DNA of 64,000 bases from Pseudomonas crudilactis (GCF_013433315.1 NZ_WXVV01000012.1:1-64000); one strand, 5' to 3'. Positions 48,271 to 58,380 are shown, counted from the first letter of the stretch. Translations and numbers: made by a program. The notes: generated from the sequence alone by a model not told the origin.

Positions 48271-49482
48271 ATGAGTCAGGAATGGGATGCCGGTCGGCTG
48301 GACAGCGACCTCGAAGGCGTAGCGTTCGATACCCTGGCCGTACGTGCCGGTCAGCACCGTACGCCGGAAGGCGAGCACGGTGATCCGATGTTCTTCACCT
48401 CCAGCTACGTGTTCCGTACCGCTGCCGATGCAGCCGCACGGTTCGCCGGGGAAGTGCCGGGCAACGTTTACTCGCGTTACACCAACCCGACCGTACGTGC
48501 GTTCGAAGAGCGCATTGCCGCGCTGGAAAGCGCCGAGCAGGCCGTGGCGACCGCCACCGGCATGGCGGCGATCATGGCGGTGGTGATGAGCCTGTGCAGC
48601 GCCGGCGATCATGTGCTGGTTTCGCGTAGCGTATTCGGCTCGACCATCAGCCTGTTCGAGAAGTACTTCAAGCGTTTTGGCGTGGAAGTCGATTACGTGC
48701 CGCTGGCTGACCTTTCGGGTTGGGACGCGGCAATCAAGTCGAATACCAAGCTGCTTTTCGTCGAATCTCCGTCCAATCCTTTGGCAGAGCTGGTCGATAT
48801 CACCGCACTGGCGGAAATCGCCCACGCCAAAGGCGCGATGCTGGTAGTCGACAACTGCTTCTGCACCCCGGCGTTGCAGCAGCCGCTGAAAATGGGCGCA
48901 GATATCGTGGTGCACTCGGCGACCAAGTTCATCGACGGCCAGGGTCGTTGCATGGGTGGCGTGGTTGCCGGTCGCAGCGAGCAGATGAAAGAAGTCGTCG
49001 GCTTCCTGCGCACCGCCGGGCCGACCTTGAGCCCGTTCAATGCGTGGATCTTCCTCAAAGGTCTGGAAACCCTGAACCTGCGAATGAAGGCGCACTGCGC
49101 GAATGCCCAGGAACTGGCTGAATGGCTGGAGCAGCAGGACGGCATTGAGAGGGTGCATTACGCCGGTCTCAAGAGTCATCCGCAGCACGAGTTGGCCCAG
49201 CGCCAGCAAAAGGGCTTTGGTGCAGTGGTGAGCTTTGAGGTCAAGGGCGGCAAAGAGGGCGCGTGGCGCTTTATCGATGCCACCCGGTTGATTTCGATTA
49301 CTGCCAACCTCGGTGACAGCAAAACCACCATCACGCACCCGAGCACCACTTCCCACGGCCGTCTGGCGCCGCAGGAGCGTGAAGCAGCAGGCATTCGCGA
49401 CAGTCTGATCCGCATCGCGGTCGGTCTGGAAGACGTAGCTGACCTGCAAGCCGATCTGGCGCGCGGTCTGGCAGCGTTGTGA
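48271..49482 (+). CDS. metZ: O-succinylhomoserine sulfhydrylase
   Basis: A 403-residue PLP enzyme of the Cys/Met metabolism family. The PLP lysine is in [31 protein letters not shown] and [19 protein letters not shown] are N-terminal family motifs. It makes homocysteine directly from O-succinylhomoserine and sulphide. Location after purF is the same as in P. aeruginosa. Its stop overlaps the next gene's start. Confidence 0.97.
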   Translation: MSQEWDAGRLDSDLEGVAFDTLAVRAGQHRTPEGEHGDPMFFTSSYVFRTAADAAARFAGEVPGNVYSRYTNPTVRAFEERIAALESAEQAVATATGMAAIMAVVMSLCSAGDHVLVSRSVFGSTISLFEKYFKRFGVEVDYVPLADLSGWDAAIKSNTKLLFVESPSNPLAELVDITALAEIAHAKGAMLVVDNCFCTPALQQPLKMGADIVVHSATKFIDGQGRCMGGVVAGRSEQMKEVVGFLRTAGPTLSPFNAWIFLKGLETLNLRMKAHCANAQELAEWLEQQDGIERVHYAGLKSHPQHELAQRQQKGFGAVVSFEVKGGKEGAWRFIDATRLISITANLGDSKTTITHPSTTSHGRLAPQEREAAGIRDSLIRIAVGLEDVADLQADLARGLAAL

Positions 49483-50255
49483 TCGAGTTGTCGACGCCAA
49501 CAGCAGGCACCCATGGCCGCGTTGCGTTGGTCACGGGTGCTGCGCGCGGTATCGGTCTGGGAATTGCGGCATGGCTGATCAGCGAAGGCTGGCAAGTGGT
49601 GCTGACGGATCTGGATCGTGCGCGCGGTTCGAAAGTGGCGAAAGTGCTGGGCGAAAACGCCTGGTTCATCGCCATGGACGTCGCGGATGAAGGGCAAGTA
49701 GCGCTGGGCGTTGCCGAGGTGTTGGGGCAGTTTGGTCGTCTCGATGCACTGGTGTGCAATGCGGCGGTGGCTGATCCGCACAACATCACCCTGGAAAGCC
49801 TTGATCTGGCGTACTGGAATCGCGTGCTGGCGGTGAATCTCAGTGGGCCGATGTTGTTGGCCAAGCACTGTGCGCCGTATCTGCGTGCGCACAACGGTTC
49901 CATCGTCAATCTGGCTTCGACCCGTGCCCGGCAGTCGGAGGCCGACTCCGAGGCGTATGCGGCGAGCAAGGGCGGCTTGCTGGCGCTGACGCATGCGCTG
50001 GCGATCAGCCTCGGGCCGGAGATTCGCGTCAACGCAGTCAGCCCGGGCTGGATCGATGCGCGAGATCCTTCTGCGCGTCGGGCTGAGCCGCTGGCGGATG
50101 CCGATCATGCCCAGCATCCGGCGGGCAGGGTAGGGACGGTTGAAGACGTAGCGGCGATGGTCGCCTGGTTGCTGTCGAGGAATGCCGGGTTTGTCACCGG
50201 GCAGGAATTCGTCGTCGATGGCGGCATGACGAAAAAGATGATTTACACAGAGTAG
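49479..50255 (+). CDS. SDR-family oxidoreductase
   Basis: A 258-residue classical short-chain dehydrogenase. The NAD(P) motif is [22 protein letters not shown], the catalytic Ser in LASTRARQS and Tyr-x-x-x-Lys in YAASKGG follow. The start GTG at 49479 overlaps the metZ stop, so translation is coupled. Substrate unknown; linkage to metZ is conserved in pseudomonads from memory. Confidence 0.95.
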   Translation: MIELSTPTAGTHGRVALVTGAARGIGLGIAAWLISEGWQVVLTDLDRARGSKVAKVLGENAWFIAMDVADEGQVALGVAEVLGQFGRLDALVCNAAVADPHNITLESLDLAYWNRVLAVNLSGPMLLAKHCAPYLRAHNGSIVNLASTRARQSEADSEAYAASKGGLLALTHALAISLGPEIRVNAVSPGWIDARDPSARRAEPLADADHAQHPAGRVGTVEDVAAMVAWLLSRNAGFVTGQEFVVDGGMTKKMIYTE

Positions 50256-50273
50256 GAGGCGAAGCTGCGATCC

Positions 50274-50301
50274 TGTAGGAGTGAGCCTGCTCGCGATAGC
50301 G
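50274..50301. repeat. single REP copy
   Basis: One copy of TGTAGGAGTGAGCCTGCTCG and CGATAGCG without an inverted partner nearby. Same class as 2089 and 20406. Confidence 0.8.
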
Positions 50302-50372
50302 TTCTTCTGGTTGCTGACTTTTCCCGAGAATGACTCAATTTCGTCTTTTTTAGAAAAACTTCAATCCTGCTA

Positions 50373-50401
50373 TTGACTTAGGTTCGCTACCTGCGTAAAT
50401 T
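50373..50401 (+). promoter_or_regulatory. promoter of tRNA-Val/tRNA-Asp cluster
   Basis: TTGACT at 50373-50378 and TAAATT at 50396-50401 are separated by 17 bases; a GC-rich stretch lies between the -10 and the tRNA. Confidence 0.65.
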
Positions 50402-50423
50402 TCGCGGCCTCGGAGATGCAAAC

Positions 50424-50499
50424 GGGTGATTAGCTCAGCTGGGAGAGCGTCTGCCTTACAAGCAGAATGTCGGCGGTTCGATCCCGTCATCACCCACCA
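50424..50499 (+). tRNA. tRNA-Val (TAC)
   Basis: A 76-base cloverleaf GGGTGATTAGCTCAG, anticodon arm CTGCCTTACAAGCAG, T-arm GGTTCGATCC and encoded CCA. Confidence 0.97.
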
Positions 50500-50554
50500 C
50501 TCCCGAGAGACTTGCGTAAGCAAGAGCGTAGGCTGAAAGTGCCTGCACCGACGC

Positions 50555-50631
50555 GCAGCGGTAGTTCAGTCGGTTAGAATACCGGCCTGTCACGCCGGGG
50601 GTCGCGGGTTCGAGTCCCGTCCGCTGCGCCA
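50555..50631 (+). tRNA. tRNA-Asp (GTC), copy 1
   Basis: A 77-base cloverleaf GCAGCGGTAGTTCAG with anticodon GTC in CGGCCTGTCACGCCG, ending in CCA. Confidence 0.97.
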
Positions 50632-50724
50632 TATTTTACGAGTCAGACTTGTCTGGTTCGCGATTGCAAAGCACCGAAGCCTGCAGTCAAAACGAGTTAC
50701 TTGAGCGAAAGCTCAAAGCGATAC

Positions 50725-50801
50725 GCAGCGGTAGTTCAGTCGGTTAGAATACCGGCCTGTCACGCCGGGGGTCGCGGGTTCGAGTCCCGTCCGCTGCGCC
50801 A
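50725..50801 (+). tRNA. tRNA-Asp (GTC), copy 2
   Basis: Identical to copy 1 across all 77 bases. The spacers between the tRNAs differ. Confidence 0.97.
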
Positions 50802-50875
50802 TATCTGCTTCAAGGACCACTGAACGCCTTGAAGCACCGAAACCAGCCATTGGCTGGTTCGGAATCGATAGCAAA

Positions 50876-50904
50876 GACCCTGGTCGAAAGACCGGGGTTT
50901 TTTG
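50876..50904 (+). terminator. terminator of the tRNA-Val/Asp cluster
   Basis: ACCCTGGTC and GACCGGGGT pair around GAAA and are followed by TTTTT. Confidence 0.85.
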
Positions 50905-50970
50905 TGTCTGAAATTTGGCTTTTCCGCTTTTTTCTTCTATCCCCTCCATCCTGTGCCCTACACAAATCCC

Positions 50971-51060
50971 TGTGGGAGCGAGCTTGCTCGCGAAGGCGTC
51001 GGCACATTCAAAATTTGCATCGGCTGGCACAACGCTTTCGCGAGCAAGCTCGCTCCCACA
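50971..51060. repeat. REP-type inverted pair
   Basis: Two facing copies of TGTGGGAGCGAGCTTGCTCG separated by about 35 bases, between the tRNA cluster and the molybdenum enzyme operon. Confidence 0.9.
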
Positions 51061-51304
51061 TGGGCATGCCCAATTATCTCTGCGGTCTAGATGCGGTACC
51101 ACGTCGCATTGATTTTTTGATTCTTTAGTCAAATTTTTGTAACTGGTTGTTTGCTGCGAGCGCAGAAACCTTTAAAGTTAACCTTTCGGTCAGCTTTGCA
51201 CTGTCAACACGCCCTTTGTTTAGCCAAAGAGGGCTTCTGCAAGACTCGAGATTCCCCAGTAGATAACCAGAAGGGCGGACACATAACCGCCCAGAGGATG
51301 ATCC

Positions 51305-54136
51305 ATGTCCAACCGTGATATATCCCGGCGCTCGTTCCTCCAGGGCGGGCTGGTGGCGGGTGTGAGCGTCACGCTCACGCCGCTCAGCAGTCAGGCGCTG
51401 GCTGCCTTGATGGAAAACACTGTCACCGTGCCGTCCGAGAAGTGGCTCGGCAACAACGGCAAGGCGCGTCAGCGTAACGACGCACTGTCCAAAGTCTGCG
51501 GCAGCAAGGTCTTTGCCCGCGACATCCGCTCCAAGGACATGCCGGGCTGGCCCGAACTGCAAGGCCACGCCATGTTGCTGAAAACCATCAAGGCTGACCG
51601 CATCTACGACGGCTACGATCTGTCGTGGCTTGGCGCCGACCTGCAGCCTGACCGAATCGTCACCGCCGCTGACCTGGACAAGGACGGTATTGTCTTCCCG
51701 GAAGAACACGCACCGGATCCACTGCTGCCAGAAGGCAAGGTGCCGATGTTCATCGGTCACCCGGTGGCAATCCTGATCTGGAACGACTTCGAGCGTTTCC
51801 GTCAGGCCAAGAACAAACTCAAATTCAATGACAAAGCGATTCGTTACGGTGCCCAAGTGCCGTTCTACGAAGGCGACCCCTATGGCAGTTTCCGCTACGT
51901 ACGTGTGGGTGGCGCGACCTCGGCTGACGAGGATGAATTCGCCAGCCTCAAGGATTCGATCCTCTTTCCGATGCTGAAGAACCGTCGTCCGGTGTGGAAT
52001 TCCCAGCCGAACCTGCACGGCAACCTGACCGAGCGCGGCCTGTTCTACGCCGACCGCATGAAGCAAGAGATCGATACGCCGCCAGACAACTGGCTGGTGT
52101 TCGACGAGCGCTACAAGACCCCGTCGATCGAACCGGCCGCGATGGAGCCGGACAACGGCAACGGCTGGTACGACCCGAAAACCAAGACCCTGCACTTCGT
52201 GGTAGCCACCCAGTGCCCACTGGAAGCTGCGACCGAGACCGCAAAAATGATCTCGCCGTCGCGCTTCGGCCTGGCCAACCTCAACATGCACCCGGGTTAC
52301 ACCGTGGGTTACGGTTCCAAAGACCATAACATCTTCGTCTACTACGCAGCCCTTGCTGCGCTATACGGCGCCGGTGTGCCGGTGCGTCTGGCCAACGACC
52401 GCTACGAGCAATTCCAGAGCGGCATCAAGCGCCACCCGTTCGACATCCGCTACCAGTTGGCCGTGGATAAGAATGACTACACCTTCAAGATTTTCCGCGC
52501 GGAAATGAGTGTCGACGGTGGCGGCCGAATCAACTACAGCCCCTCCGTAGCAGCAGTAGGTGCCACGGCGGCGCAATCGATCTACTACATGCCGCAGAAC
52601 GATCTGCAAGTCACCGCTTATCACTCGCGTGGTGTTGAGGCCGGTTCGATGCGCGGGTACGGCACCCTGCAAAGCATGGCAGCGACCGAAATGATGGTCG
52701 ACGAAATCGCCAATCGCCTCGGTGTCGATGCCATCGACCTGCGTCGCAAGAACGCCCTGCGTTCGGGCATGAAAAATACTCAGGGCGCGATTCCGGCCGG
52801 TGCTCTGCGCTTGCATGAAATTCTCGACAAAGCCTCGGTGCACGAAGTCTGGAAAAACCGCGACGCGATCAAGAAGCAGCGCGAAGCCGCCGACCCGGAC
52901 AACTGGTACGGCGTTGGTTTTGCCATTTGCCAGAAAGACTTCGGCACCGGTTCTGAAGCGCCAATGGCCAGTATCGAATTCACCGCAGACGGCCGCATCA
53001 CTCTGCGCCATATCGGCATTGAAATCGGTACCGGCATGTCCACCTCGCAAGCCCTGGTCGTGGCCGATTTCCTCGGCAGCCCGGCGCACGAAGTGAAGAC
53101 CGGTGAAACCGAATGGAAGGAAATGCAGCTGATCACCAGCGGCAACCCTTACATCATGAGCCAGGCCGAGCAGGACAACCTGCTGCGCAATCCGCGTTGG
53201 GTCGGCAAGCTGGCATCGGCTTCGTCCGCGACCAACTCGGCGTACTACTTCAGCCATGCCACCCGTGAAGCGGCGCGCGTGCTGTTCAACAACGGTTTGT
53301 GGCCAGCGGCCATGGAGATCTGGCGTCAGGGCCCTTATGGCGGTCAAGCCAACCCTTACGTCGTGCGTCGCGAAGATGCGCACTGGGTCGACGGCAAACT
53401 CACCGCCAACGGCATGCAGCCGTTGACCTTCGAAGAGCTGGCCAAACACGCTCACGAGCGTGGTCTGGTGACCGGCGCTACCGTTCACGCGTTCAACCGC
53501 TGGAGCTGGGCCGAAGCCGAATACAGCATCGACGGCGTGCGCGAACGCCTGCCGCTCGACGGTTTGGCGGTGAAGTATGGCGACGGTGCGCCGAAAGCGA
53601 AGAAAGCGTTGATGACCACCTCCGGTTTCCACTTGTTGGATCGCCAGAACATCAATTACCCGGTTGTGCAGTTGAACAACGCTGCTGTGACCTACTACAG
53701 CCCGGTCGCCACGCTGGTCGAGTTGAAGGTCAACAAGGGCTCGGCGGAAGTCGAAGTGCTCAACCACCATTCGTGGGTCGAGTGCGGTCGCGTGTTGGTT
53801 GAAGAATTGGTCAAGGGCCAGCTCGAAGGCGGTATCGCCATGGGCATCGGCCACGCCTTGATGGAAGAGATGCCGCTGTATGAAGGCGGCCCGGGGGAGG
53901 GTGACTGGAACTTCAACCGTTACCGTCTGCCGATGGCGCGTCACGTTGCCGTATGGAAGCAGACGTCGGAGATTCTCCCGGCGCTGTCGCCAAGCGACCC
54001 GTCCAAAGGTATCGCCGAAGTGGTGATGATCCCGATTGTCGGTGCCATCGGTAACGCCGTGGCGCACGCCATCGGTAAACGTGTTCGCGATCTGCCTATC
54101 ACTGCTACGCGCATCAAGGAGGCCCTCAATGGCTAA
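51305..54136 (+). CDS. periplasmic molybdopterin-binding subunit, xanthine dehydrogenase/aldehyde oxidase family
   Basis: A 943-residue catalytic subunit. The N-terminus carries a twin-arginine signal (SRRSFLQ at residues 7-13, then a hydrophobic stretch), so the folded cofactor-loaded protein is exported. Cofactor-binding segments include GSMRGYGTLQSMAATEMMVD and GIEIGTGMSTSQALVV, and the active-site Glu region is near GIGHALMEEMPLYEGG. It resembles IorB-like isoquinoline oxidoreductase and aldehyde dehydrogenase subunits that hydroxylate aldehydes or N-heterocycles with water. It is first in a four-gene operon. Substrate not deducible. Confidence 0.93.
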   Translation: MSNRDISRRSFLQGGLVAGVSVTLTPLSSQALAALMENTVTVPSEKWLGNNGKARQRNDALSKVCGSKVFARDIRSKDMPGWPELQGHAMLLKTIKADRIYDGYDLSWLGADLQPDRIVTAADLDKDGIVFPEEHAPDPLLPEGKVPMFIGHPVAILIWNDFERFRQAKNKLKFNDKAIRYGAQVPFYEGDPYGSFRYVRVGGATSADEDEFASLKDSILFPMLKNRRPVWNSQPNLHGNLTERGLFYADRMKQEIDTPPDNWLVFDERYKTPSIEPAAMEPDNGNGWYDPKTKTLHFVVATQCPLEAATETAKMISPSRFGLANLNMHPGYTVGYGSKDHNIFVYYAALAALYGAGVPVRLANDRYEQFQSGIKRHPFDIRYQLAVDKNDYTFKIFRAEMSVDGGGRINYSPSVAAVGATAAQSIYYMPQNDLQVTAYHSRGVEAGSMRGYGTLQSMAATEMMVDEIANRLGVDAIDLRRKNALRSGMKNTQGAIPAGALRLHEILDKASVHEVWKNRDAIKKQREAADPDNWYGVGFAICQKDFGTGSEAPMASIEFTADGRITLRHIGIEIGTGMSTSQALVVADFLGSPAHEVKTGETEWKEMQLITSGNPYIMSQAEQDNLLRNPRWVGKLASASSATNSAYYFSHATREAARVLFNNGLWPAAMEIWRQGPYGGQANPYVVRREDAHWVDGKLTANGMQPLTFEELAKHAHERGLVTGATVHAFNRWSWAEAEYSIDGVRERLPLDGLAVKYGDGAPKAKKALMTTSGFHLLDRQNINYPVVQLNNAAVTYYSPVATLVELKVNKGSAEVEVLNHHSWVECGRVLVEELVKGQLEGGIAMGIGHALMEEMPLYEGGPGEGDWNFNRYRLPMARHVAVWKQTSEILPALSPSDPSKGIAEVVMIPIVGAIGNAVAHAIGKRVRDLPITATRIKEALNG

Positions 54137-54668
54137 CCGTCCGCTTCAACTGACCCTCAACGGTCAATTCGTCGGCCCGGTGGACATCCCTGATGACCTG
54201 CCGATGATCGACTACCTGCACGAATACAAAAACCTCACCGGCTCGCGTCTGGGCTGCGGCCAGGGCATCTGCCACGCCTGCGTGGTGATCGTCGACAACC
54301 CGGATGGCACCAGCGAAGAAGTGCGCACCTGCATCACCGGCGCACATTATTTCGAAGGCAAGCAAGTCCGCACGATCGAAGCTCACGCCAAGCGTGATGA
54401 GGCGGGCCAGGTCACCGAACTGAACCCGATCCAGCAGCGCTTCGTCGACGAATTCGCTTTTCAGTGCAGCTACTGCGCACCGGGCTTCGTCAACGCCGCG
54501 ACCGTGCTGGTCGAGAAGTTGCAACGCCAGCCGACCGTGCAAAGCAAGCTCGAACAAGTCATCGAGGACAGCCTCGGCCATCACGTCTGCCGTTGCACCG
54601 GGTACGTGCGTTATTACAACGCCACCCGCAACGTGCTGACCGATCTCGGCCTGGTCAAGGAGGGTTAA
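54129..54668 (+). CDS. 2Fe-2S subunit of the molybdenum hydroxylase
   Basis: A 179-residue protein with two 2Fe-2S sites: a plant-ferredoxin-like one in LGCGQGICHACVVIVD and a helical one in QCSYCAPGFVNA plus HHVCRCTGYVRYY. It carries electrons from the Mo site. It has no signal peptide of its own and probably travels through Tat bound to the large subunit. The start overlaps the previous gene by eight bases. Confidence 0.94.
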   Translation: MANRPLQLTLNGQFVGPVDIPDDLPMIDYLHEYKNLTGSRLGCGQGICHACVVIVDNPDGTSEEVRTCITGAHYFEGKQVRTIEAHAKRDEAGQVTELNPIQQRFVDEFAFQCSYCAPGFVNAATVLVEKLQRQPTVQSKLEQVIEDSLGHHVCRCTGYVRYYNATRNVLTDLGLVKEG

Positions 54669-54670
54669 GC

Positions 54671-55906
54671 ATGAAGCTTTTACTGACTCGCCTGACCCTG
54701 GCGGTCGGCCTCGCTGCGCCGCTGTTGTTTGCCCACGCCGATGATCAGGTCAAGCGCGGCGAATACCTCGCCCGCGCCGCCGACTGCATGGCTTGCCACA
54801 CCGCACCGGGCGGCGCGCCATTTGCCGGAGGTCTGCCGATCGTCTCGCCGTTCGGCACGATCTATGGCACCAATATCACGCCGAGCAAAGAGCACGGCAT
54901 TGGTTTGTACAATGATGATGAGTTTTTCGTTGCGCTGACCGAGGGCAAGCGTCGTGATGGCGCCAATTTGTATCCGGCGATGCCTTACACCTCGTATCAC
55001 CTGATGCCGCGTGAAGACTCGGACGCGATCCATGCGTACCTGAAAACCATCGAGCCGATCGAGCGTGCAGCCCCGGTCACCAGCCTGAGTTTTCCGTTCA
55101 ACGTGCGTCCGGGTCTGATCGGCTGGAACATGATGTACGGCAAAGCCCTGAAGCTGGAGTCGGCGGAAGGCAAAAGCGAAGCCTGGAAGCGTGGCCAGTA
55201 CATGGTCGAGGTGCTCGGTCACTGCGGCGAATGTCACACCCCGCGCGGTCTGCCGGGTGCGATGCAGTTGGATAAGCGCCTGACCGGCGGCATCCTCAAT
55301 GGCTACCTGGCGCCGAGCCTGCTGGCCACTGATCTGGCCGCGCGCGGCTGGAACGAGCAGGATCTGGGCACGTTCCTCAAGCATGGCATGAGTGCGCAGG
55401 GGACGATGTTCAACGAGATGTTCCCGGTGTTCCACAACAGCACCCAAGGCCTGAACGATACCGATCTGGCGGCGATGGCGACCTTCCTGCTCGGCGACAA
55501 ACCGCCGGCAGCGAAAGCACTGGTTGAAGTGCCCGTCGAGCAACTCAGTGCCAGTGCCCAACGCGGCCGTCAGGAATATCTGAACGTCTGCGCCGGCTGT
55601 CACGCGGTCGGGGGCGAAGGCAAGCCGCACATCGCGGTGGCCATGCGCGGCAACACCACGCTGCGCCTGGAAGACCCGCGCAATCTTTTGCGGGTGATCG
55701 AGGACGGTATCGGCGAGCAGAAGTTCTCCGGCTTCGAGCACATGCAACCGATGCCGGGTTTCGCCGACAAGCTCAGTCCTGAACAGCTGACCGATCTGCT
55801 CAACTACCTGCGTCAAGGGTGGGGTGGGCAGTCCGCCGAGCTGGCAGTGAGCGAAGTGCAAAAGCTGAAAGACGACGCACCGTCCATCGAGCACAAGGCG
55901 CACTGA
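54671..55906 (+). CDS. tri-haem c-type cytochrome, electron acceptor of the Mo enzyme
   Basis: A 411-residue secreted cytochrome. Sec signal peptide ends at AHA (residue 23). Three haem motifs: CMACH at residue 39, CGECH at 185 and CAGCH at 307. This is the layout of membrane-associated cytochrome subunits of alcohol, gluconate and periplasmic aldehyde dehydrogenases, which pass electrons to the respiratory chain. It begins two bases after the 2Fe-2S gene. Confidence 0.95.
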   Translation: MKLLLTRLTLAVGLAAPLLFAHADDQVKRGEYLARAADCMACHTAPGGAPFAGGLPIVSPFGTIYGTNITPSKEHGIGLYNDDEFFVALTEGKRRDGANLYPAMPYTSYHLMPREDSDAIHAYLKTIEPIERAAPVTSLSFPFNVRPGLIGWNMMYGKALKLESAEGKSEAWKRGQYMVEVLGHCGECHTPRGLPGAMQLDKRLTGGILNGYLAPSLLATDLAARGWNEQDLGTFLKHGMSAQGTMFNEMFPVFHNSTQGLNDTDLAAMATFLLGDKPPAAKALVEVPVEQLSASAQRGRQEYLNVCAGCHAVGGEGKPHIAVAMRGNTTLRLEDPRNLLRVIEDGIGEQKFSGFEHMQPMPGFADKLSPEQLTDLLNYLRQGWGGQSAELAVSEVQKLKDDAPSIEHKAH

Positions 55907-55907
55907 C

Positions 55908-56879
55908 ATGCAGCATCTCGATCTACAAGTGGTGCGCCGCGCGCTGGAGTGGTCGGTGGCGGGGCAGCGCATCTGGCTTTGCACCGTGCTGACGACTTAC
56001 GGTTCGGCACCGCGTGCGCCGGGTTCGCTGCTGGCGGTGAACGATGGCGGACAGTGGATCGGCTCGCTATCGGGTGGTTGCGTTGAGGAAGATTTCCTTG
56101 AGCGCGTCGCCGAAGGTGCGTTTCTCGATGCAGTCAATGTCGTGCGTTACGGCGAGGGCGACGATCCGCGTTCGCGGGTCAGCCTGCCCTGTGGCGGCAT
56201 TCTCGATGTGCTGGTAGAGAAATTTGACGCCGACTGCGAAGTACAGGCGCATTTGCGTGAACTGGAGTCGGCGCTGCTTGGTCAGCGGCGCTTGATTCGC
56301 GAGGTCGATCTGGCCAGCGGTGCGCGCAGTCGGTTCGCTGATAGTGAGCAGGGTGCGCGGATCGAGCGGGAGATTGATCGGGTGCGCATTCGTGTCGGCG
56401 GGGCGCAGCGTTTGTTGCTCGCCGGGTATTCCAGCGTGGCGCAGGCCTGTGCCGAATTTGCCGTTGGCCTTGGCTTTGAAGTGATTCTCTGCGATCCGCG
56501 TGATGAAGTGCTGGAAGGCGTGGTGCTGGATGGCGTGGAGATTCGTCGGCAATTGCCGTCGGTGTTTATTGCTGACGGTGGCTGTCATCGTGATACGGCG
56601 GTCGTGGCGCTAACCCACGATCCACGTATCGACGACTTGGCGATGATGGAAGCGGTACGCACCGAAGCGTTCTATATCGGCGTGATGGGGTCGCAGCAGA
56701 CGTCGCAAAAGCGCTTCGAACGGTTGCGTCGGATTGGCGGTTTAGGGGAGGGTGAGCTGGCGCGGATTCATGCGCCGATCGGTCTTAACCTCGGCAGCAA
56801 GACGCCGGCAGAAATCGCGCTGGCTGTGCTGGCGGATATCTTGCGCATCCGTAGCGGGATTGCTCGGGATCAGCTCTGA
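55908..56879 (+). CDS. XdhC-family molybdenum cofactor insertion protein
   Basis: A 323-residue maturation factor. GSLSGGCVEEDFLERV and LPCGGILDVLVEKF are the N-terminal XdhC/CoxI motifs, and a Rossmann-like C-terminal domain contains IGVMGSQQTSQKRFERL. XdhC proteins bind molybdopterin cofactor and load it, after sulfuration, into the Mo enzyme before export. It starts one base after the cytochrome stop. Confidence 0.94.
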   Translation: MQHLDLQVVRRALEWSVAGQRIWLCTVLTTYGSAPRAPGSLLAVNDGGQWIGSLSGGCVEEDFLERVAEGAFLDAVNVVRYGEGDDPRSRVSLPCGGILDVLVEKFDADCEVQAHLRELESALLGQRRLIREVDLASGARSRFADSEQGARIEREIDRVRIRVGGAQRLLLAGYSSVAQACAEFAVGLGFEVILCDPRDEVLEGVVLDGVEIRRQLPSVFIADGGCHRDTAVVALTHDPRIDDLAMMEAVRTEAFYIGVMGSQQTSQKRFERLRRIGGLGEGELARIHAPIGLNLGSKTPAEIALAVLADILRIRSGIARDQL

Positions 56880-56898
56880 AACCGTTCAGTGTTTAATA

Positions 56899-56928
56899 AA
56901 AAGGGCCGCTGTTCAGCGGCCCTTTTTT
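56899..56928. terminator. bidirectional terminator between xdhC and puuB genes
   Basis: AAGGGCCGCT and AGCGGCCCTT pair around GTTC, with A-run before and T-run after, serving both convergent genes. Confidence 0.9.
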
Positions 56929-58210
56929 ACATCCCGAATTTGTCGCGTAAGCCGTAATACCAGGCACCCAGCGCGGCAAACGGCGTGCGCAACAGTTGCC
57001 CGCCGGGGAACGGATAGTGCGGTAAATCGGCAAACGCATCAAAGCGTTCGGCCTGACCGCGCAACGCTTCGGCGAGGACTTTGCCTGCCAAATGCGTGTA
57101 GGTCACGCCATGGCCGCTGCAGCCTTGCGAGTAATAGATGTTGTCGCCCAGGCGCCCAACCTGTGGTAACCGAGACAAGGTCAGCAGGAAATTTCCGGTC
57201 CAGGCGTAATCAATCTTCACATCCTTGAGCTGCGGAAAGGCCTTGAGCATTTTCGGACGGATGATCGCCTCGATGTTCGCTGGATCCCGTGCCCCATACA
57301 CCACGCCGCCGCCGAAGATCAGGCGCTTGTCGCCCGTGAGGCGGTAGTAGTCGAGCAGGTAGTTACAGTCCTCGACACAGTAATCCTGCGGCAGCAGCGC
57401 TTTCGCCAGCTCATTACCTAGCGGCTCGGTAGTGATCACTTGTGTGCCGCATGGCATCGATTTGGCCGCCAGTTCCGGCACCAGATTGCCGAGATAGGCG
57501 TTGCCGGCGACGATAATGAACTTGGCCCTGACCTTGCCTTGCGGTGTATGTACCACCGGATTGGCGCCGCGCTCGATGCGCACGGCAGGCGATTGTTCAT
57601 AGATAGTGCCGCCGAGGGACTCGACCGCCGCCGCTTCGCCGAGCGCGAGGTTCAGCGGATGGATGTGGCCGCCGCTCATATCGAGCATGCCACCGACGTA
57701 TTGATCGCATGCCACCACTTCGCGGATACGGCGTTGATCGAGCAGTTCGAGTTGCGTATGACCGAAACGCTCCCAAAGGCGCTTCTGCGATTCCAGATGG
57801 CCCATCTGCTTGGCCGTCAACGCGGCGAACACACCGCCGTCCTTCAGGTCGCACTGGATGTTGTACTTGGCCACCCGCTCGCGAATGATCCGGCCCCCTT
57901 CGAATGCCATGTGACCTAGCAATTGCGCTTGCTTGGGGCCAACGCTGCGTTCGATCACGTCGATATCACGGCTATAACTGTTAACGATCTGCCCGCCATT
58001 ACGACCGGAGGCACCGAAACCGACCTTGGCTGCTTCCAGCACGGTGACGCGAAACCCGTTTTCCAGCAGGAACAGCGCCGAGGACAGTCCGGTATACCCG
58101 GCGCCGATCACACAGACGTCCGTCTCCACATCATCCTGCAAGGCAGGGCGGGGTGGTACGGCATTGGCCGACGCAGCGTAATAAGACTCTGGGTGAGGGG
58201 TGTTCGCCAT
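56927..58210 (-). CDS. FAD-dependent oxidoreductase, gamma-glutamylputrescine oxidase (PuuB) like
   Basis: A 427-residue DAO-family flavoprotein. The FAD loop is VCVIGAGYTGLSSALFLLE, followed by GFGASGRNGGQ, and the C-terminal FAD segment is YYSQGCSGHGVTYTH. The form with ESYYAASAN at the N-terminus is typical of PuuB relatives that oxidise gamma-glutamylputrescine to the aldehyde plus peroxide. No other puu genes are near. Substrate is inferred from family resemblance. Confidence 0.9.
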   Translation of the reverse strand: MANTPHPESYYAASANAVPPRPALQDDVETDVCVIGAGYTGLSSALFLLENGFRVTVLEAAKVGFGASGRNGGQIVNSYSRDIDVIERSVGPKQAQLLGHMAFEGGRIIRERVAKYNIQCDLKDGGVFAALTAKQMGHLESQKRLWERFGHTQLELLDQRRIREVVACDQYVGGMLDMSGGHIHPLNLALGEAAAVESLGGTIYEQSPAVRIERGANPVVHTPQGKVRAKFIIVAGNAYLGNLVPELAAKSMPCGTQVITTEPLGNELAKALLPQDYCVEDCNYLLDYYRLTGDKRLIFGGGVVYGARDPANIEAIIRPKMLKAFPQLKDVKIDYAWTGNFLLTLSRLPQVGRLGDNIYYSQGCSGHGVTYTHLAGKVLAEALRGQAERFDAFADLPHYPFPGGQLLRTPFAALGAWYYGLRDKFGM

Positions 58211-58352
58211 CCTGCAGCCTCTGTTTAATATATTTTACGAGTGCGTCGATCCTACCCGAGTTGAAAAACCTCCGCCAGCCACCGGAAAATCTTCCTCGCA
58301 GGGCGGAAATTAAATATTTTGCATATTCATAGGCTTAGGTGAAAAAAAGGTG

Positions 58353-58380
58353 TTGACACCCCTCCGGAATTCCGTAGAAT
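58353..58380 (+). promoter_or_regulatory. promoter of tRNA-Val (GAC)
   Basis: TTGACA at 58353-58358 and TAGAAT at 58375-58380 are 16 bases apart, with a GC-rich CGCC just downstream. Confidence 0.7.

Noticed and set aside
46752..48272. 506-codon minus-strand frame over purF
   Set aside because: Antisense shadow of purF; no recognisable protein.
52361..54067. Long open frame (568 codons) on the minus strand opposite the Mo subunit gene
   Set aside because: It is the mirror of a well-supported gene with clear domains. GC-rich third positions create such frames; its translation is Arg/His/Val-rich and has no family features.
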